This document shows, piece by piece, positions 1-15,753 of a stretch of 64,000 nucleotides of DNA (its first letter is position 1; each line of letters begins with the position of its first letter). The notes beneath the pieces are model-generated. The model was given only the letters and a program-made list of their open reading frames with translations. It ran no database searches and had not been told where the DNA came from. Origin of the DNA: Dirofilaria immitis (Eukaryota > Nematoda > Chromadorea > Rhabditida > Onchocercidae); assembly GCA_024305405.1 (NCBI GenBank), contig JAKNDB010000026.1, forward strand, positions 124,001-188,000, given 5' to 3'. Position numbers and translations under genes: made by a program.

Positions 1-240
1 TCCTGAAATAGTTTCAATAAAATGAAAATTATGGATATTAAAAATTTAAATCGTTGAAATGAAATTCTATTCCAAATCTTTACAATAAAGATCGTTGAAT
101 GAATTAAGTTGAAAATTGTCCCGCCAAATGATGCCAATTGTTGGAAATATTTTAGGATTTTTCGCTTGCTGTGATTTAATTCTTCCTTCACCATTTTAGC
201 ATACCATTTGTTCAAATCTCTTATCCATTCAATTTTTCTT

Positions 241-420
<180 letters not shown>

Positions 421-3400
421 AAATCGTATATGTTGTACTTAGTTTATTACGTTCATTTAATGGAGCGAAATTGAAGTTTCTATAGTTTACGGGAAATATG
501 CAAATTTCGGCAAATGATAACGAAAAAAAGAAGTCTCAACAAAAATTTTTATAAAATTGAAATGAAGAAGAAAGATAAGAGTGTGATGAAAAAAGATATG
601 ATAATTTATTCAATTTTTAATGAACTAGAAATTTTTTGATCAATGTAATGTAACATGTCTAATTGATAATAGATAGCATTTTCAAGTAATTGATAACATT
701 ATGCATAATGTTAGAAAGGAAAAAATAAATTAATTGGGAACCTAAATTAATTAATTAAATTATATAATATATTTTAGAATAAAAATTTTTTCTTTTTTTT
801 GAAATATTCTTTTTAATTCTTAAATTTAATAAAAAAATTGAATGAAATAAATTAATGCAATATATTCTTCGCATATTTTTTTGTTTTTTTTTGATTTAAA
901 ATATGCGAAAGTATTATTATTCGAATATTTCCCTTTTTCTTTTTAAAATTATTCCAAAGTTATCAATTTGCAATATAATTCACCAACTTAATTGTTTGTT
1001 TACTCTTTCCTCTTCTTACACTTCCTATATTTCATCTCATATATGACCTTACTTATAATTCTTAAGATATGCATCAGATTGTGAAATGAATGATCAGAAT
1101 AATTATCGCTGAATGAATTGATGATTTACTTTATTTCCTACCGTATAACAAAAATGAAATGTAACAAACACAAATTAGTTATTATTTCCTTTCTTTTTTT
1201 TCCTTTTATCAATATCATATTGTTAAAAAGTTTCATATCATTTTATTCATGCAAATATATGATAAATGATAATGATATAATAAATAGAAGAATTAACTTC
1301 TTTAAATGAAGTAAAAATTTGAATTGTGGCCCACCATTCCTATCGAATTGTCCTCGAAATCGTTGCTCCTATAAAAATATTTTCTTTTTTTTTTGTTTTT
1401 AAATAAAATTGATAATAAATTACCCTATAATAAAATTATAGGGTAATAAATTAAATGTAAATATTTAGATAAAACAATATACATTTGAAAATGATTGATT
1501 GATTGCTACCGTATTATTTATTGATGAATCGTTTTTGGGAGCAAATATTTGATTGAATATAGGATTAATCAGCTGAATCAACAATTTATATCTGATATTG
1601 CTTAGTTTATAAGCTTAATTTTACCATTACTATATTTAATTGTATAAAACGATAGAATTTAATTTTGTTATTTAAATTATAAAATTTTGAAAAGAAAAAT
1701 TTTAAATTTAAAATTTGCGAAATAAATTTTTGAAACAACAAAACTAATATATTTCAAAAAAATAATAAATATATTAGAATATTTTAAAAGTAAATTTGAA
1801 CAAAATATGATCATTTAATCGATCGATTAAGGTATGATTAATTTTTATTTGAATATATGCCTAAAAAGATTGTTGAGAATTGAAAGAGATGTTAGGAATT
1901 TATGACTTCATTAAGCGATCCTTTTAGTTGGTTAGCAACTGAATGATAATAGTTTATTATATGTTTTTATTATAATTATTCTTTGTAATTTAAGCCAAGC
2001 AAATGACAATTTAGGCTTTCATATATATATATATATATATAGGCCACACCTGCTTCATCAAATGTTTTCCAGGCTATTCCATGTAGTATATTTCATCTTT
2101 TATATCTTTTATATTCATTGTTTGCTCTTATCTATCATAAATCATCATCTATCAATTTGAACATTGTATTATACAGCTGCTCCTCACTTCATATAGAAAT
2201 TTTTACTTTCAACTAATTTATTGTCTGAAAAAAAAATTGTTTACGGTATCGATTAGTATTATACTTGAATAACATGTTATGATCGAATAATCAAAAAGTT
2301 AAATAATGAAATAGTGATAAATGATAAGTTTAGATATTGTCATTGAAATTTTTTGATGAAATTAATTAGACTTTTAATGACTAAACGATAATGTGATTAT
2401 AATTGATATCTGTGGTAATGATATTGTTATATATTATAATTATAAAGATAGAAATAAATGTATGTATCATTTGAAATAATAAAAAAATTTTTGATTAATT
2501 TTAATTTCTAATGAAACAAAATTTGAATAATTAAATTACTGTAATGAAATAATAAATATTATATACATATAATTTATTTTTCTTTATAAAATAAAACGCG
2601 TATTACGTTTCTTACGCTTATCACGTCTATTTCTTACGCTCGTACGTCGTACACTTTTTCATAGCGAACATATTTTGATAAGTTTTAATATTGATTATTT
2701 GGCAGTCTTTTTTTATTTCTTATAGTGATTAAAATATCGCAGCATAACTATGTAAATTTCCATGAACTAATTTAGTACTTTAATTTATTGTAATTTATGA
2801 TTTATAATATGTCGATGATGATATAGAGAATTATAATAGTATTATATATATATATTTATCATAATATCATTATGATTATTCGTCATAAAATGAAAATACG
2901 TATTACGTAGTAGGATTTTGTTGATGAATATAAATGAAAATAAATTTAAATTATCATTATATATCTATACATATGTATAGCATATGATTTTGTTTATTAT
3001 ACTATGTATATAGAAAATCTGGTAATATAGTATCGTTTCATCTTTGCTATTTTTTTTTTGATAAGCCATTTTGGAAAAACCTATTTATCAATTTGCAATA
3101 GATAGTTAATCTGATTGATTGCAAATAAAAATTATGCCAACAGAACGATTGAGAATTTCAAACTTACCAAGTTTATTTACAAATTATTATTTTCATCGAT
3201 CAATTGTTTAATTTCTAAAATTTTGCAAAAATATTATTGAAATTTTTATAAATCTAAAATACCTCCCAATGTAATAATAATGTTTTGTTAGATTTAAATT
3301 TTATTCACTTTTATTTCATCATTTTACTATATCAAATATTAAATTGTTATTCGAAAAAATTATCATAAATTTTGAAATTTATCAATTTTTAATCAAAAAT

Positions 3401-3976
3401 TAAATCAATAATTATCTGAAAATTAATCAATATAAAAGTGATAGTTTCTTCATATATATTATAAGAAACTGTTTTTTTTCGATCATATAAAAATACTTGA
3501 AAGATAGAACGAATAATCGATTTTATCATTTCCTATTAAATTGTGCTCAATCATTGTCACAATTAACATCCTATCGTTATTTTCTCTTTTCTTTTTTTTT
3601 TGATCAATTTCTTTAAAAAAAAATTTTTTTTCAATAAATTTTATCATTTCTTTCCTACTTCTCTTCAATCAACATTCTCTTTTTTTATCGTTTATTGTTG
3701 TATTAATTAACCGTAAAAATTTATATCATCATTTGCAATAAAATATTTCATCATTTTGATCATATAATATTTATATGATAAAAGTTGAGATAATAGAAAA
3801 ATATTATCATGAATGGAAAATGATTGTTTATTTTCATTTTTTTTTATTCCATTATCTAAATTAAAATATTTTTCTAAAAATATTCATTCATATATCTTTC
3901 GTTCCTTTTTTTCCATTAATATAACTAGTTCATATTGCTTAACTTAATTGTTAATTACCTTTAAAATATCACTCTA

Positions 3977-4005
3977 ATGATTGATTGATTGATTGATTGA
4001 TTGAT
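3977..4005. repeat. (ATTG)n tetranucleotide repeat
   Basis: Six to seven tandem ATTG units. No gene nearby. Confidence 0.9.
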
Positions 4006-5493
4006 CAATATAATTGAAGTGAATAATTAAATATTTTTTTAAATGTCTGTATAATTTTTTTATTTTCTAGAATAGATATAGCTTAATTTAATTACTAATT
4101 ATCATCAAAATATCATTTCAATCATTTTTATCAATATGATGGAAAATGAGATTATTCATGAATGAAAATATATATGATTAAAGATAATACCAAAATATTA
4201 CTATATCATTGAAAATTACTACAAGATATAATATAATAAAATCTGTTGAATTAATTTTGCTATAAAATTAATTCATGAAGTGAGAAATTTTGTAGCAACG
4301 ATTGAAATGAAATGTCAAAATGTATTAATGAAATGTCAATTTTTCAATTTAACAATAATATCGTTCACATATAAATTTTTGTATTTAAATATTTTCGATA
4401 AAAATTAATTAATTAATTATTCTATTAATTATTACAAATTTTTTTCCTTCTTTTTACATTTTGTCATCAAATTGTATAATATATATTTTGTCAATTTTTT
4501 TATTTTAAATTTATAATATATATTTCAATATATAAATATATATATATATATTGCATTCATATTTCCATCAATTATATAATTTTCTTTGGACAAATTTTTT
4601 TCCGTCTGAATGAATCATCAGCAAATATGCAGTTTTCAAATTTTATTAAATTTAATTTTCCATTATTGATTAAATTTTGAAATTGAAATAATTAAATTTT
4701 CATTTTCATAAGCCTTCTTTCATCTTGTAATTTTCCTAGGCTTTAATTTCTATTTGATGGAAAATAAATGACGAATAAAACATTGCCTTATAAGCTCTAA
4801 TTATCATATAGCCGTTGGTCATTTACATTTTGCCTTTAACATTGTAATTATTATCGTTGAATTATGAAAATCCTTCGTCTCATTTCATTTACATATCAAT
4901 TCCGATGATTAATTTTCTTTTTTGTTTTGTTTTGATAATATTACATTTATAAAAAAAGACATTTAAACTTGCAATTTGAAATTTAAAAAAATAACGTTGA
5001 AATAAATGATTAAGCAAAGTTTGAAAGTAATTTTGTTTTTTTTTCGTTAATTAATTCTTTATTATTTTGTTATTATTAGTTTGAAAATGATAAAGAAATT
5101 TTTCAACAATCTTTTCAAATTTATTTATAACATTTCTTTTGATCATATAATAAAACAATTTGGTTTGCTTTTTTTTCCTTACAAGCATAAATGATTCATT
5201 CATTCGAGTAATTTGTTTGTTTACAACTTTTTTCTTTTTTTTAAATAAAGAAATTTAAATTAGCTTACTCCATGACTTATATTATTATTCATCATTTCTT
5301 ATTATTCATCATTTTATTATTCATAATTTATTTTGCATTCCTTTAATAAACATTTCATTTCTTGCAATGAAATTGTTTAATTAATTATTTGTTTTCTTTT
5401 TCCTTCATTCTCGTTTCCTTTTATCTCCCGGCGGTTACACGGTATTATTTACACAATAATAACATAATATTTAGCATATAATATAATATTTAG

Positions 5494-5515
5494 CATAATA
5501 ATAATAATAACAATA

Positions 5516-5551
<36 letters not shown>

Positions 5552-5565
5552 GTAATAATAATGAT
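5494..5565. repeat. (AAT)n microsatellite
   Basis: AAT/ATA tract with occasional C or G interruptions, next to a duplicated TTTAGCATA motif just upstream. Confidence 0.92.
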
Positions 5566-6873
5566 ATAGTCTACGTTAATAAAATAAAAATAACGAATAA
5601 CTTGAATTCATTTTATTTACTTTCAATAATTATTTCATTTTTGCTATTTGATTAAATATGATATTAGGAAAATAAATATTATATCAATAAGCTATAATTC
5701 AATCATCACATATGATGCAATGCATTTGTAATCTTTTTCTCGTTATTCTTGAGAATCACTTCTAGAGACGATCATTTATTATTTCTATTGTAGATAATAT
5801 TATGGCAAACATATGCTACCAATAATACATTATGCTTATTTATCATGATTATCATTTATCATCATTTATTATCATTTGTATATGATATAATAGCCATTGT
5901 ATTTCAATCGTAAATACGTTAGATTTACTTAAATTATGCATATTTCAATTATTCGAATATTATATTGAGATAATTCTATTAAAAAAAAACGAATGAATAA
6001 GTTTATTAAATTTTTGGAAAAAAACCTAAATTTTATTAATGTTTAACAAACAATTATATTCTTATATTGTATTGTTTGCTTAATTTTATTTTAAATTTTC
6101 TCTTTTCATTTTTATAGAAATAAAAAGTATAGCAAATTGAAAAAATTATTATTAATCAAGAAACTTTTCCTATTCCTTATCATGTCTTATCATTTTTATC
6201 ACATTTTGATGAAAGCATTTTTCTTTTGTTATTGTAGTAATTTAATTATAAAAATTTATTTGCAATTATTTTTTCTTTAATTTAAAATTTATGATATTTT
6301 TTTAATTGAATTTCATCGGATCAGATCATTTCATCTGATATATATATATATATTGCAATATTTACCGCAAAAATCAGCAATGATTAGTGATGAATACTGA
6401 AAAGAAAACAGAAAGATGCTATAATCTATTATTTTATGGCCTAAGGCTTCATTGTCTATCAGCTAAAGCTATAGCCTAATGAGGCCAAATATTTGAAATA
6501 TGCAAATATGATCTTGGTGAAGAGGATTAAATCAAATCTAACAGAAATTAAATCTTGCAAAAGATAATTACGTAAGTTAATCTTTTATGGTTATCGTTAG
6601 CAAGAAGTCATAAGCTATCATTTTAGTGATAGTGTTGTAAATCACAATTGTCCGTAATCTCTTCACAACATCTGCTATCCATTTAAAATGATTGTTATTA
6701 CTATTAGAATGAAATTTTTATTATCGAAATAATGTAATGATTATCTACTTAAAGTGTAATTTTGAAATTTTCATTGATTTACATTTAAATTTATCATTAA
6801 ATTAGTGTAAAACAAGCGTTGTCTATTGAATAAAATCGTGATTTAAGACAAAAAATTTGCAAACATCATATAT

Positions 6874-7071
6874 TACGTGATTCGTGACTTAAATGAAAGA
6901 TAATAATTACTATTTACGTGATTCGTGATTTAAATGAAAAATAATAATTATTATCTACTTACGTGATTCGTGATTTAAATGAAAGATAATAATTATTATC
7001 TATTTACGTGATTCGTGATTTAAATGGATGGTAATAATTATTATCTATTTACGTGATTCCTGATTTAAACT
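6874..7071. repeat. 45-bp minisatellite with TACGTGATTCGTGA cores
   Basis: Four full units and a fifth partial unit start at 6874, 6915, 6960, 7005 and 7050. Each unit begins TACGTGATTCGTGA (one unit reads TTCCTGA), followed by TTTAAATGA and an AATAATTATTATC stretch. The first unit is 41 bp; the others are 45 bp. It lies about 1 kb upstream of the start of the first FN3-like gene, so a promoter-distal regulatory role is conceivable but only inferred. Confidence 0.93.
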
Positions 7072-7137
7072 AAAAATTATGCAATTTTTTCAACGATTTT
7101 ACTTAATATATAAGCATACATAAACATTTACTTTCCA

Positions 7138-7179
7138 TTATTATTATTATTATTATTACCACTATTATTATTATTATTG
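7138..7179. repeat. (ATT)n microsatellite
   Basis: Two ATT runs separated by ACCACT. Confidence 0.9.
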
Positions 7180-8063
7180 CTTTCTAGAATGATTGATTTC
7201 GTAGAAGAAATTTTTAATTATATTATTTTGTCCATTAATTTTTACTTTCTTTCATTCTCTGTTACTAAATTTTCTTTTGTTTTGTTTTGTAACTTTATTT
7301 AATTGTTTATATATTTTATCACAAAATTTTACTTCATTTTGTTTACATATAATATTTGCCAGTTTGTTTAGATGTTAACGATCGATGAGATTAATTTATT
7401 GAAATTTGATAAATCCTTTCTTCCATAAATGACTGTCTTTGGGTTAAAATGTTGATTGGCTAGGATTAACGCCGTAATGCTTAAGGATTTCATACGAATT
7501 CCATATGCGACATTTAGATAGAATCATTAAGCCAAATATTTGTAGAAATCAATCAACTGACTAAGATATTCTGATTACTGTCCATATTCTTAGTATATTT
7601 CTAATGAAAACAACCTGCTTCTATTCTTCCTTTCTCTCTTTCGCGCTAATTTATGCAAACAAATAATTAACTCTAATTTCTTGAATTTTAAGGTTAAAAA
7701 TTTGGCTGTAATCAGAGAAAGACCGAAGCTTCGATCTTATCATTTTGATTGATCTACTATCATAATACTATTGAATTATTTATTCTCAATCAATTGATAA
7801 TAGTTTCGACAATTTTTCACATCTACCAAGTTAATCGAGCCACACCCATTCATTTCTTCTTCTGCTATCTTGATAAAATTTTGTCCAAACATATACGACT
7901 CCACCCGTTGTTACTTGGACATCGAAAATATTAGCTGTGGTGACGTGATGACCGATAACTACTGTTAGTTGATATTTCTACCTCAACCGATTATATTCAT
8001 CCTTGTCCATAAATACGTATTAGCAAAGACGAAAAATTTGCCGCTTATCCTAACAAACAAACA

Positions 8064-11000
8064 ATGGCTCATTTATTATCAGCCTTATTTGTTTTTATTA
8101 CAATCGTTATGGTTTCATCACGCGGCAATCCAAAATATCAAAGATTTTTCGTCAATACTAAGTTAGTGGCTTCCTCTTCTGATAATTTTATTAATTTTTT
8201 TTTATTATCAAATTATGGAAATTTTTTTTAAAGAAATTTGAATATTTCAAAATTATAATATTATCGAAATTATAGGAATTAAATTTTTTATTGATAATTA
8301 TTTTCATCTTTGTTAAACTAAATGAAAATATTTAGTAAACAAATAATGAAGAAATGATATGAATTGAATTGAAATTAAGTTAGACTAAATTTAATTATAA
8401 TCAGAATTAGTCTAAATTAAATAAAGAATTATTATATTTATTGAATTAACAAAATTGCTTATTATTTCTATACGAAATAAACTAATTTTATCAAATTAAT
8501 TAAAATGAAATTTAAAGAAAAAAGCGAAAATGAAATTTTATGAAAATACAAATTTATATTCATAAAAAGAAAATGATAAATTGTATTTTAAAAAAAAAGT
8601 ATTTTATGAATTATTTTAAGAAAATAAATAAATTTGAAAAAGCGATAATTTCATCATAAATATTTAACTAAAACAATTTTTATTTATTTTAATTCATTTA
8701 ATTCTATTTATTTAAAAAAATATTTAAATATTCATATTATACATACATATATATATATATGTATTCTTGTAAATAGCTCTTTTATTTTTTTAAGAAAAAA
8801 TTTATTTATTTTTATTTAAATATTAAGATTTTTATAGAGCGATAAATTTTGTTGATGCAACAAAACGTGGTTTTCGAATTATATTATTGGATTCATTTTT
8901 GGATACCTATCTTGCACCAATTCAAATTCCAACACTTTTCATAACTGCAATACCATTAAAAGCTGATGAATCTGCTACCATTAAAATATTCTATCCTGAT
9001 AATATTCGAAATGATAAACAGGTAAAGTGATAAATTTAACTTAAAATTAATTAATTATAAAATGCTTATGATAATATATCATTTTATGTGCATCGAAATA
9101 TTAGGAAAAAAAGAAGAAAGAGAAGTGAAGAATTTTTTTCCATCATATATAGCGGTATGATCCTTTTAACTATTCTATTGTATCGTTCCGAAAATTAAAG
9201 TCCATTTTTGCCGCACCTATAATTATCATAATGGCTACAAGCAAGTTACGATTCTATTCTGATAATTATATGGTATAAGATATGTGACATTAAAATATGA
9301 TATCCATCACTGATACCTTTGTCATAAAGGTTATGCGAGCAATATAAATGGTTGTTGATTTTAACAAGAAATAGGTGACGGAAAAAAAATAAATGATATA
9401 TTTCTTATTGATAATCGAATGATATATTTCCTATTGATAATTTTATAAATTTTAAGAGGTTATAATTGAATTTTTATCAATTAAATGTTAATTTTATTAA
9501 ATAAATAATTTTAAAAAATTTAAATATAAATTTGTTAGAAAATAAAAATGGGAAAGTTAATTTCGTTAAACCTTAAAATTAGAAAATTTCTCAAAAACAG
9601 CAATAACTGATTAAATGTAAGTTAAATAGTATTAAATTTTCATTTTTAAATTACTTTATCAAATTAGGAAATTTAATATATATCAAAAATATTTGATATA
9701 TATTTTTCAGGTTAGTATATCAGATTTACGAGAACGACAATGGTACTATATTTGTGTTGAATGGGAAAATTTTAACAGACATAACGAATCTACGGGTACT
9801 GATTGTCGTGTATTACGTACGCTAGATCGATTTGGAAAAAATGCTGAAACTAGTGTTACTGATATAGAAATTGTTGATATTTCATCAACAACTATGCAAT
9901 TTCGGATACGATCAATTGTTGAATTTCCAATCAGGTTAATCAGTTAATCAATATCATTGTTAATCAGTTAATCAATATCATTGTTGTTAATTTTACTTTT
10001 TTTGTAATTAATTTTTAATAAAATAAAGTATTTTACCAAAATATTTTTGAAAAAAATTGAAAAAAAGTTGATTAAAAAGCGGAATTTCTCGTTTTATGAA
10101 AATTTAAAAAAAAATTATTATATTTAAATAATAAATGAGATATGTAAAAGAATAATAATACTGTAAATATTTATTTATTTTTTTCAATTTTCAATCAAAT
10201 TTTCATTATCCTAAACAAACAGCAATATTATTTATAAACGTTATTGTTGCATATGATAAATTACTTGTCACATACAGCTTCATAATATATCGACTAAAAA
10301 AAATTTGCTAAAATAAATAACCGATGATTCAAAGAAAAAAAAAAGAAAGAGAAAAAAATTAATAATAAATTTAAATTCAATAAATAAAATGCATGAAGAA
10401 AATGAAATGAAATATATTAAAAAAAAAGAAAGAAATAAACAAAAATAAAAATTAAACAAATTTTTAAAAATTATGAATAAAACGAAAAAGATTATTTTTA
10501 ATTGTTACTTTTCTTTTTTTCCATTTCCATAATTATATGTTTGAAAATTTTTGAAAAAAAGATGCAAATTTAATGAATAATAAGTAAATAAGGAAAAGGC
10601 TTGAAAAAATTGATTTATTATCATAAGTTTATATTATAAGATATCGAAAATTTTGATATTCCAAAAAATGATAAAAATTATTTCATCCAATTTAATATCA
10701 TAAAAATGATTTAATTTTTCTATTTAAATAAATATTTCTATGTTTTCAATATTTTATTCAATTCTTATTTTTTAAATTTTTTTGTTATCAATCAATTGTA
10801 ATATTATCAAATTTATAGTAATTTATCATATCACTATTCCAAAATTATTATTACTTCTGGATGTTGGAAATATTTAAAGGCAAGACATATATTTCGTTGG
10901 ATAAGAAATAATTACTGATAATTACTGATGATGTATGTGATGATGAAAATTTGATTAGAATTAAAATGAAATGTAATTTAGTAAATAGTATTTTATAAAA

Positions 11001-12607
11001 TTAAATTTCATTTTTATATTTATCCTATGCTTATTAGTTAATATAATAATAATAATTATTATTATTATTATTATTACGCTATACTATTCTCCAATTTGTT
11101 GTATTTGTTAAAAATGATTTATCGTTTTTAAATATGAATATACTATATAATTATCAATAATTATACTAGTCACTTTCCTTTCCTTTTCCTTTTTTTTTTT
11201 GATTCGATATTCGATTTGAAAAATTCGCACATTTTACAGTAATTCTTCATTTAATGCAATTTATTAAAATTTAATGAACTTTTCATTATTTTAACTTAGC
11301 CAATTAAAGTAATTTTGAATTATTAAAAGAATTTAATTCGTTTTTCTCTCTCTCTCTTTCCCTCTTTCTTCCTCTTTCCTTCTCTCCCTCCCTCCCTCTT
11401 TCTCTTTCTCTCTATTTAAATGATTTGTTTAATTTTGGATAGTATATGATTTATAAAATGATAAATTAAGATTAACAGCAACGTTGCAAAGTGCAGCAAT
11501 GGCACATCCAGCATCACAAACATTCATTTATCGTGAATCAACCGATTTGGATGTATTTTTTCCGTTCCTGAAACAAGATACGGATTACGGAAAATTATGT
11601 ATAACTGAGGAACCACTAGTAACCGGTTATACAACAATGGGACGATTAATTGGTGATATATCTATTGAAAAATGCTATTTTGGTAAATAATTTTTTGTTT
11701 ATTTAAATTTAGCATTTCATATTTCAAAAAAATAATAATAATAATTTAATAAATTCAAAGAGAAAAAATTATAATATTTTATTTGTTATTGGAAATAATT
11801 TGCATAAAATAATTTAAAATATTTTGGAAGTTACTTTTTTTGAAAAAAAAGAAAAAGAAATGATTCAATGCCGAATTTATTATATTATTTGTTGTAATGA
11901 AAAAATTTAGTAATATCATAAAATAATACAATTTCAAAAGTAATTATGCTAATTTTTTGTTGTTGAAAAAATTTCATCAAACATTCCAATTTTTGGTTTA
12001 AATGTCTATGAATAACATTTCGAAAAAAAAAATGATAGCTAAAAGTGAAAAAGAATGACATCTTTTAAATTGTCAATTATTCGAATCATTCAACTGCAAA
12101 TTATTGAAAATTTAAGTTTAATTCAATTATTGATGATTAATAAATATGAAAATTAGTAATATTTAGGATTAAAAAGCAGCTCAGAAAAGATTAATCATGC
12201 AATTGATTGATAGCTAAAATTTAGATTCAATTAATTATTAAGTACTAGTGAATTTAATTCCTAATTATTTGTTATCAGTTATTTTTACACAGCGAAATTT
12301 GAAATCAATTCTTTTTTGTGATAAGAAAAGAAAAATAAGAAATTTTATGATTAACATAAACTCTAAATGTTTAAAATATATTTATATCATATCACTATTA
12401 CTCCAGTTTCATTAATTCATTCCTTTTAATTAATTTAAAATTATCTGTTTTTCAGGTAAGCTGAGGACGAAAGATTATGAATTGTCAACTTTTGATGTAG
12501 AAGCTAGTGCTTATAGACGAGCTGCTTCATCCAGAAATTTCAATTATTCAATTTTTACACTTTTATTTTATTTGCTACTCTCTCATACTAATTTGGTAAT
12601 CAGGTAA
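8064..12607 (+). CDS. Secreted/GPI-like FN3-like protein, copy A (5 exons)
   Basis: Exons 8064-8161, 8838-9021, 9711-9934, 11471-11682 and 12456-12607 join in phase to 289 residues. The ATG at 8064 gives a signal peptide (MAHLLSALFVFITIVMVSS); the mature chain would begin near GNPKYQR. Exons 2-4 carry a beta-rich region with a fibronectin-III feel: WYYICVEWENF, then TDCRVLRTLDRFGKN, plus KLC and KCYF giving four cysteines. NESTG is a possible N-glycosylation site. The tail has small residues (RAASSRN) followed by a hydrophobic stretch ending NLVIR, compatible with a GPI-anchor signal or a single membrane span. All exon borders are GT/AG and are confirmed by the paralogue at 34206-37960, whose internal exon lengths are identical. 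Family name and function are not recognised; the FN3 call is by motif only. The 5' UTR is not resolved. Confidence 0.82.
11341..11414. repeat. Pyrimidine (CT) tract inside intron 3 of copy A
   Basis: A 70-base stretch almost entirely of C and T, about 60 bases upstream of the exon 4 acceptor at 11470/11471. It may act as an extended polypyrimidine tract, but it sits further away than usual. Confidence 0.85.
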
Positions 12608-15600
12608 TCGTATAAATTACCTGAATTCATCATTTATCTTTACATTATTACTTTCTTGAATTTAACCCTTTAAATCATATATGATTCAACATCTATTCAA
12701 TTTGCTAACAAATTTTATATATAAATTTAATTGTAAATCTATTTGAATTTTCTATACTTTTTAATTTATAAAACGATAATTTGAGATTTATCATAAAGCC
12801 ATAGTCTAATTAATTAGCTAATTTAGCATAATTGCTAGTAATATTCTTAATTATTTTCATAAATTCATAGTATTTATATTTATACCATTTCTTATACGAT
12901 ACAAATACAATTATCACAGTCTATCTCATCATTTCTGAAACGATGCAATGAAGAGAGAAATAATCAGACGATGAATTTTAGTTGTAAATTTTAAAAATGC
13001 TAAATTTGAAAAGTTTAACAATTTACATCATTTTTGATTCTATCCAATTAATCATTTTTATATTAATTGATATTTAAATGAAAAACTTAATTACTTCATC
13101 GTTCAAGAATCATTCAGGAGAATCTATTTCTCATGGATGTAAAACTAATTTTTAAAACGCTAAATTTTGGATATCATAAAGTTTTTTTATCATTCCTGTT
13201 CTTAGTTCAATTTCATAATTTTGTTTTTAAATTTAATAAAATTTCTATAAAATTTTTACTTCTTTCTCCATACTCATATCTATTCATTTTTGACAGTATT
13301 TTGATGTATTCTTTTTTCTCGTATATTTTCAGATAATTTAATATTTCGGCCTAAAATTTAGGCTTGAAATTCAGTCTTCCAATCTTCTAATCTTTTAGTT
13401 TTTATCTTTTAATTAATATTGAATATTTTTGGTAGCATATGTTATTGAAATGTTTTTGATAAGATAAATGATTCTACATATTTTTGATTTGAAGAAATTA
13501 ATTTTTTGAAAATTCATTAAAATAAGAGTTTTTAATTTGAAAAAAAACTTAGTGTAAAATTATGACAGAAACTTTTATTGCCTTAAAATATCAACAACTA
13601 ATCGTTAATATTCTGTCATAACCTAATTTATGTTTCGAATTTAATTTCAATTTCAAATTCTTCTCATATTATATTTATCAAATATATCTCGGGACTGTTA
13701 AGAATTTTATGAAAAATTTAAATTTTTCAATTTAAAAATTCAGTCTAGAATTTATTGATTGAATCAATGCAACAATTGATCCATCAATTATTAGCGGTAA
13801 CAGTAGGATTCGATTATTCCTGTTCATCTGTACCTTATAATCTCCGAAATTTCTTCTGATATCATGATATCTGAAGTTAATTCAAACTAATTGATTATTG
13901 CTACTAGTTCTTGAAGCATATATGAGGCTTATTTTATTGTTTAACTAAATCGTAATTTTTAACAAACTTTTGTAAAGATCATGACCTTAAAAAGAAGCAA
14001 TAATAGCATATATTTTTGTCATCTCTTTTTTTGCTTTGTTATTTTATAATAATTTGTATGTTTATGTTTTTATGAAAAATTTTCTTAATTTCTAAGAAAT
14101 TTAAAAACGAATGATTAATTCTTGTGGAAGTAATAATTTCATTTAAAAAATTAATTATCATTAGTTGATATCATTGAAAGTTGGATAAATGAATTTTTTG
14201 GAATATTTTGACGAATTAGTGAATTTGTCTGGAAAAATAAGCAAAACTAAAAGAATGTTAAATTATGTATTACCGCAATATCGAGAATATATTTGAATTT
14301 ACCTAGAATGACTAATATGTTATTGAAATTTTATTCTAACAATCATTTATGAACAATATTGTTAGTCAAGCATAAAGAAAATATGAGCTTCTTTGACAAC
14401 ATTTTTCAATACTGAATTAAATCATTGAATCCGAAATAAAATTCGGCATAATAATTTGCATTTTTACGGTTTTATTTTTATGCTAAAAAATGTTAATAAT
14501 TATATGCTGAATATGTAATTTGAAAAAAAAGAAATTCAAAAATGTGCAAATTCTCGCACAATATGATAGATAAGATATGATGAGCAGTAACGGATTCTTG
14601 AAGAGATTATTCCTTGAATTATTGACCGAAAGGTCATTTATGACATTTTGCGCCGAACTGAACAATAAAATTTTTATAATGTCTCGTTTATTGCATGTTA
14701 TCGCGCTAATAACTAAATAAAAAGTTCCGATAAAATTTCTTTACAATTTACGGAAATGCAAATGGCGCCAAATTGAAATCTTCAATTGATATAATAATAT
14801 CAGTTTATTTTGATTATAAAAAGTGAATTGATAAGATAACAAAGTGTTACGTAGGTATGGATTCATTTCGAGAATCTTTATTTAATTAGCTGCAGTAAAT
14901 TTCTTTTTTTCATTGATAATGGTGATAAAATATCTATGCGAAAATATTGATGATAATATCTAAAGTTATAAAAATTTTGTATCTCGAATAATTTTCTCGT
15001 ATTTTAATGTGAGAAAAAAATAAAATAATAGGAATAGATATGACGAAAATATGCTATTTAATATTTTCTGAAAATGTAATTCTTTTCTAAAAATAATTTC
15101 TGAATTTGCATTTTTCCAATTTTTTCTCTTGGGATGTTTGTTTTATTCTTTTTCTCAAGAAAAGATAAAGATGGATGGGATAAAAGAGGACAACTAGACC
15201 TCGAGAATTGATAATATTGACAGCCGTTAGTAGCAGAATTTCAACTTTTCACTTAAACTTCAAAGCATCGAAACTAATTGAAAAATTGAAAAGAGAAATT
15301 AAAAAAAAATGGGAAAAGGAAAGCGAGAAAAAAAACAAAAAAACTTTTTCTTTTTCAAAAACAAAATAAATTTCTTGCTTCCAATCAATAAAATGGATAT
15401 ATATAAATATGTTTTGCAATTTGATTAGTTTTCAAAAATAAGAAACAAAAAAAAGAATTTAAAATTTGAATTTATTTAATGTTTATAAGACAATCGTTCT
15501 TATCTCGATTGTTAAGTATGTAAAAATTTACAATTTTTAATTCCTTCTTTCAATACAATAATTATTTGTACTGATAAGATGATAACATCACAAGTAAATA

Positions 15601-15753
15601 AAAACGAAAAGAAAATTCTTTTTTAATATTTTAAGTATAATTTTTCTGAAATCAGTTTTAGCTTTTATACAAATTGCTAAGAAATTTTTATCTAAAAAAG
15701 TTTTCCATAAATGAAAAAAGGGAAGAAAATTAGATGCAAATACACATTATATA

